Source: an uncultured Holophagaceae bacterium (GTDB lineage Bacteria; Acidobacteriota; Holophagae; Holophagales; Holophagaceae). Taken from it: a stretch of DNA of 6,173 nucleotides. Both the position numbers and the translations under genes were made by a program. The stretch spans positions 1 through 6,173 of the forward strand of contig CAIRAS010000029.1 of the NCBI GenBank assembly GCA_903876615.1, written 5' to 3'. The notes beneath the pieces were generated by a model. The model did no database searches. It was not told the origin of the DNA and saw nothing but the letters and a program-made list of their open reading frames with translations. Below, in pieces: positions 1 to 5,315 of the stretch. Each line of letters starts with the position of its first letter. The stretch's first letter is position 1.

Positions 1-253
1 CATCAGCGCCATGGAGACCGAGGAGGAGACGGCTCTCTTCGACGACGCGGACCTGGGCAGCGACGACATCTACCAGCGCGCGGTGGCCGTGGTGAAGCGC
101 GAGCGCAAGGCCAGCACCAGCCTCCTCCAGCGCAAGCTGAACCTGGGCTACGGCCGCGCCGCCCGGATCATCGACCGCATGGAAGAAGAGGGCATCATCG
201 GCCCCGACCGGGGGGCCGGAAAGCCAAGGGAAGTCTTCGCCCAAGCCGAGTGA
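1..253 (+). CDS. ftsK: DNA translocase FtsK, C-terminal fragment (gamma domain)
   Basis: This is the 3' end of a gene whose start lies left of the window; the frame is open from base 2 and stops with TGA at 251-253. The visible ~83 residues begin with an acidic linker rich in Glu and Asp, followed by a winged-helix segment that starts at DDIYQRAV and continues through STSLLQRKLNLGYGRAARI, DRMEEEGIIGP and a closing GKPREV. That pattern is the hallmark of the FtsK/SpoIIIE gamma domain. In the family this domain reads polar KOPS-type sequences and directs the hexameric ATPase that pumps chromosome termini through the closing septum. The ATPase and membrane domains are outside the window, so their integrity cannot be judged. 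The 154 bases that follow are non-coding, so the next gene is probably a separate transcription unit. Confidence 0.93.
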   Translation, partial: ISAMETEEETALFDDADLGSDDIYQRAVAVVKRERKASTSLLQRKLNLGYGRAARIIDRMEEEGIIGPDRGAGKPREVFAQAE

Positions 254-273
254 GCCCGAAAGTCACGGCCTGT

Positions 274-299
274 TCGAGTTCGGCCACAATGGCCCTCGA
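274..299 (+). other. Bulged hairpin just downstream of ftsK
   Basis: The outer arms TCGAG (274-278) and CTCGA (295-299) and the inner arms GGCCA (282-286) and TGGCC (290-294) could form a ten-pair stem with a three-base bulge (279-281) and a CAA loop. It begins 20 bases after the ftsK stop, where a transcript end would be expected. No T-run follows it, so it is not a canonical Rho-independent terminator. It could protect a 3' end, help a Rho-dependent stop, or be chance in GC-rich DNA. Confidence 0.3.
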
Positions 300-302
300 C
301 GG

Positions 303-335
303 GGTCTAAAGTCTCCATTCCAGTGGCCGTAGACC
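303..335. repeat. Inverted repeat GGTCTA / TAGACC upstream of the rhodanese gene
   Basis: Perfect six-base arms, GGTCTA at 303-308 and TAGACC at 330-335, are separated by 21 bases. The pair lies just upstream of the AT-rich stretch that probably holds the promoter of the 408-1781 gene. It could be a regulator half-site pair, but six-base arms with a long spacer also arise by chance. Confidence 0.2.
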
Positions 336-350
336 TGCATCACATCTTTC

Positions 351-378
351 TCGACTTATAGGTAATCAACCATAGACT
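351..378 (+). promoter_or_regulatory. Candidate sigma-70-type promoter for the rhodanese gene
   Basis: TCGACT at 351-356 matches TTGACA at four of six positions, and TAGACT at 373-378 matches TATAAT at four of six, with a 16-base spacer. The surrounding 341-390 is 42% G+C, much lower than the coding DNA on either side, which is typical of a promoter. The spacer holds an imperfect dyad (TAT-A-GGT at 357-363 facing ACC-ATA at 369-374) that could be an operator. Both boxes are weak matches, so the region is better supported than the exact hexamers. Confidence 0.3.
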
Positions 379-397
379 CCTAGCGGAATGATCCCCT

Positions 398-404
398 GGG
401 AGGA
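398..404 (+). promoter_or_regulatory. Ribosome binding site GGGAGGA
   Basis: GGGAGGA lies three bases before the ATG at 408. It is a strong Shine-Dalgarno match with rather short spacing, and it supports 408 as the start of the rhodanese gene. Confidence 0.75.
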
Positions 405-407
405 CCC

Positions 408-1781
408 ATGAAGCTCCTGAACCTGACTGCCCTGCTCCTGGCCGCGGCCGGCTGTACCCTGAGCGCCGCCGACGCGCCCACCAAGCCCCCCGCGGCAAAG
501 ATCTGCACCCTGTGCCACACCACGGACGCCAACCAGCTCCGGGGCTACTTCGACACCCTAGTCACCCTGAGCAACTCGCTGCAGCTGCGGCTGGATGACC
601 GCACGGAGGTGCTGCGCTTCGACAAGGCCACGCTGAAGGTGATCTCCCCGGAACCGGCCCCCAGCACCGAGGCCGCCCTGAAGGGCATCGCCAAGGGCCA
701 TGAAGTGCGCGTCGAATACATCGAGAAGGATGGCATCAAGACCGCCACCCTGGTGGCCGTGAAGCCGCCCGTCAAGCTCACCGCCCAGGAGACCCTCTCC
801 CTCGAGGAGATCCAGAAGCTGGTGGCCCAGGGACCCGAGCAGGGGAAGTATTTCCTCTTCGACTCGCGCCCGGCGCCGCGCTTCATGGAAGGGGCCATCC
901 CCACCGCCGTGAACCTGCCCTTCCCCGCCTTCGACAAAAACATCGACAAGCTGCCCGCGGATAAGGGCGCGCTGGTGATCTTCTACTGCAGCGGGAAGAC
1001 CTGCAACATGAGCCCCGGCTCCCTGGCCAAGGCCCGGAAGCTGGGCTACACCAACGTGAAGGTGTTCATCGACGGCATGCCCGCCTGGGGCAAGAAGGCC
1101 ACCGGTGTGCTGAGTCCCGGCTCCCTGAAGACCGCCTTCTGGGACACCCAGACCCCCCTCATCATCCTGGACACCCGCCCCACTGCCGAGGCCGCCAAGG
1201 GCTACATGAAGGGTGCCGTGACGGTGGATCCCGCGAAGGTGGCCGAGCTCCTCAAGGCCTTCCCCTCGGCCAAGCTGAAGCCTCCCGTGGTGGTCGTGGA
1301 TGAAGCCGGTGGCAAGGCTGCCAAGGCCGTTGCCGCGGAGCTGGTGAAGGCAGGCTATGTTGGCGTGAACGTGCTGACCGGTGGCTTCAAGGCCTGGCAG
1401 GCCGCGGGTCTGCCCGTGGAGACCGGTCCCTTGGCCACCCAGGCCACCTTCGTGCCCAAGCCCCGCCCGGGCTCCATCTCTGGTGCCGAGTTCACGAAGC
1501 TCGCCGAGGCCGCTCCGGCCGCCCGCGGCGCGGTGATCCTGGACGTGCGGAACCTCGAGGAGACCAAGAACGGCGTCATCAAGGGCGCCCTGCTGATCCC
1601 CGAGCCCCAGCTGGTGGCGCGCCTCGCGGAGATTCCCAAGGACAAGCCCATCATCTGCCACTGCTCCACCGGCACCCGCTCGGAGCTGGCCTATCACCTG
1701 CTGAAGGAGAAGGGCTACAACGTCCGCTTCCTGCCCAACGAAATCACCGTCATCGACACCGGCGAGTTCACCCTGGACTAG
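408..1781 (+). CDS. Exported haem-motif protein with three tandem rhodanese domains
   Basis: This 457-residue protein starts at ATG 408 after a strong ribosome site. Residues 1-20 form a signal sequence. LAAAGC with Cys16 could be a loose lipobox, and a type I cleavage near residues 20-23 (AADA) is the alternative. CTLCH at 33-37 is a CXXCH haem c motif. A small domain without strong recognition follows to about 120, with His98 as a possible second haem ligand. Rhodanese-like domains follow at about 130-232, 237-338 and 355-457. The first has an active loop CSGKTC (Cys194), and the third has a classic CSTGTR loop (Cys419). The middle one has DEAGGK near 298-303 and no cysteine, so it is probably structural. 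Active rhodaneses carry sulfane sulfur on the loop cysteine. Similar rhodanese proteins with an N-terminal CXXCH occur, from memory, in metal-reducing deltaproteobacteria. The likely location is the periplasm or membrane surface; the substrate is unknown. Confidence 0.85.
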   Translation: MKLLNLTALLLAAAGCTLSAADAPTKPPAAKICTLCHTTDANQLRGYFDTLVTLSNSLQLRLDDRTEVLRFDKATLKVISPEPAPSTEAALKGIAKGHEVRVEYIEKDGIKTATLVAVKPPVKLTAQETLSLEEIQKLVAQGPEQGKYFLFDSRPAPRFMEGAIPTAVNLPFPAFDKNIDKLPADKGALVIFYCSGKTCNMSPGSLAKARKLGYTNVKVFIDGMPAWGKKATGVLSPGSLKTAFWDTQTPLIILDTRPTAEAAKGYMKGAVTVDPAKVAELLKAFPSAKLKPPVVVVDEAGGKAAKAVAAELVKAGYVGVNVLTGGFKAWQAAGLPVETGPLATQATFVPKPRPGSISGAEFTKLAEAAPAARGAVILDVRNLEETKNGVIKGALLIPEPQLVARLAEIPKDKPIICHCSTGTRSELAYHLLKEKGYNVRFLPNEITVIDTGEFTLD

Positions 1782-2746
1782 TCGGTGCGCCGGGCGGGGC
1801 GCCAGCGGCTGCGCTTGGCCGGATCGGCCAGGCCTGCCGCGTGGCAGGTGCGGCAGGCTTCCAGCTGCGCATCGCCGCCGCGCCAGTAGACCCGAGCGGC
1901 GCCTGCGACCTCGCGGCGCCGCTCGATAGGAACCCGGGGCCAGTAGAACGTCAGAGCGGGGCCGGCGGCCTGGATTTCCAGCGCGTAGAGCGGACCCACT
2001 TCGGGGCCCGGCCGACCCCAGCGGTCCTCCTGGGAGCTGAGCACCACCAGGGCCCCCCGGGGCAGCGTGTCGCCGGCGCGGTAGGCCTCGGCGGCCTCGG
2101 GACTCACCCAGGCGCGGATCCAGCGCCCGCCGTGGGCCAGGGACTTCACCGGGTCCGGATGAACCGGCTGCAGGGCGGCATAGTCGAGGGCTCGCAAGGG
2201 CGCCTGGGCCTCGGGATCCTGGGGGACCGGGAGCACCCGCACCGGCGGAGCGACCGACACCGGAGTGGGTGGCGCCGGGGGTGGGCTGGTGCGGGTTCGG
2301 AGGTGGGCCAGGCTGTGGCCGCAGTCACCAGTCAGCACCAGGAAGGCCGACCAGAGCAGGCCCAGGATCAGAGCGCGCAGACCGAGGCTCTGGTGTTCCT
2401 TGCGGGGCCGGGTCATGGCCCAGAGGGCCGCCCCACCCAGCAGCAGTGAGGCACTTCCCAGCAAGGCATGGCGGAGCAGCAGGCTTTCGGGGCCCGCTCC
2501 CCCCAGCAACCGGAGGGGGATCCGGTGAGCCCGCATGAGCCCAAGGCCTGACAGGGACAGGAACCCGCTCAGCAGGGCGGTCAGCAGACCGCCGAGGCCA
2601 AGCCAGCTCAGGTAGCGGCTGACCGTCCACCAGGCGCGGATGCCGCGGCCGGGGCGCTGGGCCGCGAGGAGGGCCCAGGGCAGCAGCAGTCCCGTCGCCA
2701 CCGGAAGATGGGACAGCAGGGCATGTTGGGCGGCAAACCAATCCAT
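1778..2746 (-). CDS. DUF2231-like membrane protein fused to a cytochrome P460/c'-beta-like haem domain
   Basis: This is a 322-residue minus-strand protein. ATG at 2746-2744 follows AAAAGGTG with good spacing; the reading frame stays open further upstream, but only as antisense of gmhA. Four hydrophobic helices lie at about 10-28, 45-72, 88-112 and 122-142. His8, His13, His93 and the TGDCGHSLAH segment (139-148) resemble the DUF2231 pattern. Arg/Lys-rich loops between helices 1-2 and 3-4 put both ends in the periplasm. A Pro-rich linker (about 154-175) leads to a soluble domain with GGRWIRAWVSPEAAEAYRAG (206-225), LPRGALVV, LTFYWPRVP, and CRTCH at 298-302, the CXXCH haem site. This order matches the cytochrome P460 family, which binds or oxidises small nitrogen ligands. 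The membrane part may pass electrons or anchor the domain. Family assignments are by eye. The gene converges on the rhodanese gene and shares the CTAG at its end. Confidence 0.75.
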   Translation of the reverse strand: MDWFAAQHALLSHLPVATGLLLPWALLAAQRPGRGIRAWWTVSRYLSWLGLGGLLTALLSGFLSLSGLGLMRAHRIPLRLLGGAGPESLLLRHALLGSASLLLGGAALWAMTRPRKEHQSLGLRALILGLLWSAFLVLTGDCGHSLAHLRTRTSPPPAPPTPVSVAPPVRVLPVPQDPEAQAPLRALDYAALQPVHPDPVKSLAHGGRWIRAWVSPEAAEAYRAGDTLPRGALVVLSSQEDRWGRPGPEVGPLYALEIQAAGPALTFYWPRVPIERRREVAGAARVYWRGGDAQLEACRTCHAAGLADPAKRSRWRPARRTD

Positions 2747-2836
2747 AGGAAGAACACCTTTTGCAGCGCGGGAACTCCCCGCAGTCTGGCAGTCCTGGCC
2801 GGAACCCGGGGTGGAATTCCTGTCACAATCCAGGCC
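2747..2836. promoter_or_regulatory. Divergent spacer between the haem membrane gene and gmhA
   Basis: Ninety bases separate two divergent starts, so at least one promoter for each direction should lie in or near it. The bases 2755-2762 read AAAAGGTG on the minus strand, a ribosome site eight bases before the minus-strand ATG. A five-pair hairpin, GCGGG (2768-2772) with CCCGC (2778-2782), a near-tandem repeat GCAGTCTG/GCAGTCCTG (2781-2797) and the palindrome GGAATTCC (2813-2820) are visible. CACAAT at 2824-2829 is a possible plus-strand -10, but no matching -35 is evident. No convincing sigma-70 promoter can be picked in either direction. Confidence 0.45.
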
Positions 2837-3400
2837 ATGAAACAGACCCTCCTCCTGCAGGTCCAGGCTTCCGTCCAGCTCAAGCAGTCCTTCTTCGAGC
2901 GGGAGATGGACCGCCTCCTGGCCCAGGCCGACGACATGGCCGAGCGGCTCCGCCGGGGCGGCCGGATCTTCGTCTGCGGCAACGGGGGCAGCGCCGCCGA
3001 TGCCCAGCACCTGGCCGCCGAGCTGAGCGGGCGCTACGTCAAGGAGCGCCGGGCGCTGGCGGGCATCGCCCTCACCACGGACACCTCGGCCCTGACGGCC
3101 ATCGGCAATGACTACGGCTTCGACCAGGTGTTCTCCCGCCAGCTGGAGGCCCTGGGCCGTCCCGGGGACCTGCTCATCGGCATCAGCACCAGCGGCAACA
3201 GCCCCAACGTGATCCGGGCCGTGGCCTCGGCCAAAACGCTGGGGGTGCGCACCCTTGGCCTCCTGGGCCGGGATGGCGGCCAGCTCGCCGGACTCATGGA
3301 CGATGCCATGGTGGTGCCCTCCACCGTCACGGCGCGCATCCAGGAAGTGCACCAGATGATCTACCACTTCTGGTGCGAGGCGCTCGATGCCCACTTCTGA
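2837..3400 (+). CDS. gmhA: Phosphoheptose isomerase (sedoheptulose 7-phosphate isomerase)
   Basis: This 187-residue SIS-domain enzyme has the usual GmhA length. It converts sedoheptulose 7-phosphate to D-glycero-D-manno-heptose 7-phosphate in the cytoplasm, the first step toward the heptose of LPS core. CGNGGSAADAQHLAAELSGRY (from residue 47), IGNDYG (89-94) and GISTSGNSPNVI (115-126) are SIS phosphosugar-binding motifs. By eye alignment with the E. coli enzyme, the metal and catalytic residues His61, Glu65, Gln172 and His180 correspond to His58, Glu62, Gln169 and His177, all present. This favours GmhA over DiaA-like relatives, which lack the activity. The ATG at 2837 gives the family's N-terminus; an upstream ATG at 2708 would add 43 unrelated residues and overlap the divergent gene. 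The ribosome site is poor (AGG at 2832-2834). It is the first gene of a four-gene plus-strand run. Confidence 0.93.
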   Translation: MKQTLLLQVQASVQLKQSFFEREMDRLLAQADDMAERLRRGGRIFVCGNGGSAADAQHLAAELSGRYVKERRALAGIALTTDTSALTAIGNDYGFDQVFSRQLEALGRPGDLLIGISTSGNSPNVIRAVASAKTLGVRTLGLLGRDGGQLAGLMDDAMVVPSTVTARIQEVHQMIYHFWCEALDAHF

Positions 3401-3409
3401 GGCCGGCCG

Positions 3410-4147
3410 GTGAACGCCGCCGTGGGCCTCCTGGTGTTGGCCCTCCTGGGGCCACCGCCAGCCCGCACCTACACCTGGCGGGACGCCGCGGGGCAGGTCC
3501 ACATCACCAGCACGCCGCCCCCGCTGGGCTCGGAGGTTCTGGAGCCGCCCCCACCGGCCGCCGTCGAACCGGGTCGCCCCGCCCCGCCGATGCCCCGCCA
3601 GGTGACTTCAGGTCTGGAGGGTCCCCCCCGGGAACAGCTGAACTCGGGCCAGCAGCAGGCCTGGACCGCGCTGGACCAGCACCTCGCCCGGGCCCGCGCC
3701 GGGCGGGACCAGCGCACCCTCGAGGCCGTGGCGGATTCCCTCCTCCAGGACTCCCTCTGGGGCCACGGGCTCTGGATCATGCCCCTGGTGCCCGTGGTGG
3801 CCCTGGCCCTCCTGGGGCTCCTGGGCTGGTGGTTCGCTCTGGGGCTGCAGTCCAGCCTGAGGCTGCCCGTGGTCGGGGGCTCCCTGCTGCTCGGACTCGG
3901 CTTCGGCCACCTGCTCCTGACGGTGTTCCTCTACCAGCCCCAGGCCGTGCGACTCCAGCGGAACCTGGAGCTGCTCGAGCTGCACCTGGGCATCGGCCGG
4001 GTTCCAGGTCCCACCCAGCGGGCGCTGCTGCAGGGACATTACCGCGCCCTCGATGCGGCCGCCCTGCTCAGCCAGCCCCCCTGGCGCTTCCCAAGTGAGG
4101 TCCGGGCGCTGCGGGCGTCTCTGAAGCAGGTGATGGTTGAACCCTGA
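3410..4147 (+). CDS. DUF4124-type protein with two transmembrane helices
   Basis: This 245-residue protein starts at GTG 3410, nine bases after gmhA; GAGG at 3399-3402, overlapping the gmhA stop, gives a seven-base spacing that supports this start. Residues 3-17 look like a short signal or anchor segment. TYTWRDAAGQVHITSTPPP at about 20-38 matches the DUF4124 pattern (Y-x-W-x-D-x-x-G-x-x-H), a small envelope module of unknown role. A Pro-rich stretch (37-63) and a mostly helical polar region (70-115) follow. Two strong membrane helices lie at about 121-145 and 153-175, and a charged helical tail with a Leu-rich stretch (180-194) completes the protein. It is probably an inner-membrane protein with the DUF4124 part in the periplasm. 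Nothing indicates an enzyme. Its stop lies inside the start of hemW. Confidence 0.8.
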   Translation: MNAAVGLLVLALLGPPPARTYTWRDAAGQVHITSTPPPLGSEVLEPPPPAAVEPGRPAPPMPRQVTSGLEGPPREQLNSGQQQAWTALDQHLARARAGRDQRTLEAVADSLLQDSLWGHGLWIMPLVPVVALALLGLLGWWFALGLQSSLRLPVVGGSLLLGLGFGHLLLTVFLYQPQAVRLQRNLELLELHLGIGRVPGPTQRALLQGHYRALDAAALLSQPPWRFPSEVRALRASLKQVMVEP

Positions 4148-5315
4148 GCTGCTGGGCAGGCTGCCTGCGCTCCGCCGGAGAGCCGAGGCCGGGCCCCTGG
4201 GGCTCTACCTCCACGTGCCCTTCTGCGTGGACCGCTGCACCTATTGTTCCTTCGCCACCACCCGGGACCGGAGCCTGCAGCCCGCGACCACGGCCCGGCT
4301 CAGAGCCGAGGTGGAGACCTGGGGCGAGGCCCTGGCCCGACCCGCCGTGGACACCCTCTACCTGGGCGGCGGCACGCCCTCCCTGCTGAGCGCCGACGAG
4401 CTTGAAGACCTGACCCTGGCCGCGCGCCGGGCCTTCGACCTGACCCCCCTGGCGGAGGCCACCCTGGAGGCCAACCCAGGCACCGTGGACCTGGCCTGGC
4501 TGCAGCGGGCCCGCGACCTGGGCTGGGACCGCATCAGCCTGGGCGTGCAGGCCCTCGACGATGCCCTGCTGGCCCGCCTGGGGCGCATCCACGGGGCGGC
4601 CCAGGCCCTGGAGTCCCTGCATCTGGCCGAGCGCGCCGGGTTCCAGCGCCGCAGCGCCGACCTCATGGTGGGCATTCCTGGACAGTCACTGTCGAATGTT
4701 CTGGCCGATGCCCGCACCCTCGCCGACACCGGCATCGACCACCTCAGCGTCTACCTGCTGGACCTGGACAAGGCCTGCCCCCTGCGTGCCGACATTGACG
4801 CGGGCCGCCTCGCCCTGCCCTCCGAGGACGAGGTGGCGGACGTCTTCGAGGCCCTTCAGGCGGAGCTCCCGCGCCTGGGCCTGGCCCCCTACGAGATCAG
4901 CAACTACGCCCGCCCTGGCGGCGTCTCCATCCACAACACCCGCTACTGGGAGCGCCGGCCCTACCTGGGCCTCGGCCCCAGCGCCGCCTCCCAGCTCGGC
5001 GAGTGCCGCTGGACCGAGAGCAGCGTCATCCAGGCCTGGACCGAGGGGCGGGGCGAGGTGGACCTCCAGGAGCTGGACGCCGCCGAGGCCCTCGCGGAGA
5101 TCCCCCTGCTGGGCCTGCGCCTCCACCGCGGGGTGGACTGGGGGGCCCTGCGCCTCCAGGCCGAAGCGCTGAATCTGCGACCCCTGGTGGAGGCCTGGGA
5201 GACGCGCCTCCGCGCCTTGGCCAAGGAGGGCCTCACGGTGTGGGAGGGCGACTGCGTCCATCTGAGCCCCCGGGGCATGCTGCTCAGCAACGGCATCCTG
5301 GGGATGTTCGTATGA
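4137..5315 (+). CDS. hemW: Radical SAM family haem chaperone HemW (HemN-like)
   Basis: This 392-residue protein has the HemW length and order. The radical SAM cluster motif is CVDRCTYC at residues 30-37 (Cys30, Cys34, Cys37), followed by Ser-Phe rather than a fourth Cys, as in HemW and unlike true HemN. GGGTPS (77-82), EANPGT (111-116), SLGVQ (134-138), VGIPGQ (178-183), YEISNYA (252-258) and HNTRYW (266-271) follow, then the C-terminal winged-helix segment ending LSPRGMLLSNGILGMF. HemW binds haem and delivers it to respiratory proteins; many are misannotated as oxygen-independent coproporphyrinogen oxidase. The start is TTG at 4137: an in-frame TGA at 4131-4133 excludes anything earlier except the intervening TGG, and no ATG or GTG occurs before the motif region. 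AGG at 4128-4130 is the ribosome site. It overlaps the preceding gene by 11 bases, which suggests translational coupling. Confidence 0.93.
   Translation: MNPELLGRLPALRRRAEAGPLGLYLHVPFCVDRCTYCSFATTRDRSLQPATTARLRAEVETWGEALARPAVDTLYLGGGTPSLLSADELEDLTLAARRAFDLTPLAEATLEANPGTVDLAWLQRARDLGWDRISLGVQALDDALLARLGRIHGAAQALESLHLAERAGFQRRSADLMVGIPGQSLSNVLADARTLADTGIDHLSVYLLDLDKACPLRADIDAGRLALPSEDEVADVFEALQAELPRLGLAPYEISNYARPGGVSIHNTRYWERRPYLGLGPSAASQLGECRWTESSVIQAWTEGRGEVDLQELDAAEALAEIPLLGLRLHRGVDWGALRLQAEALNLRPLVEAWETRLRALAKEGLTVWEGDCVHLSPRGMLLSNGILGMFV

Noticed and set aside
558..1697. Long antisense frame opposite the rhodanese gene
   Set aside because: High G+C leaves antisense frames open; the product is Gly/His/Leu-rich with no recognisable domain, while the plus strand has clear rhodanese motifs.
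1787..1802. GCGCC / GGCGC hairpin near the convergent junction as a terminator
   Set aside because: It is a five-pair stem inside the coding end of the minus-strand gene with no T-run on either side, as expected by chance in such GC-rich DNA.
2708..2836. Extended start for gmhA at ATG 2708
   Set aside because: It would add 43 residues without GmhA similarity and overlap the divergent gene start; the ATG at 2837 gives the family's normal length and N-terminus.
2747..3502. Upstream extension of the minus-strand frame to 3502
   Set aside because: The extra residues are the antisense of gmhA, low in complexity and rich in Gly, His and Ala. The hydrophobic N-terminus and ribosome site fit the start at 2746.
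3373..4098. Pro/Gly/Arg-rich frame overlapping the DUF4124 gene
   Set aside because: It begins inside gmhA and has the biased composition of a shifted GC-rich frame; the frame at 3410 has a signal segment, the DUF4124 motif and membrane helices.
4155..4167. GCAGGC-T-GCCTGC near-palindrome
   Set aside because: It lies within the hemW coding region and has a one-base centre; no regulatory context is evident.
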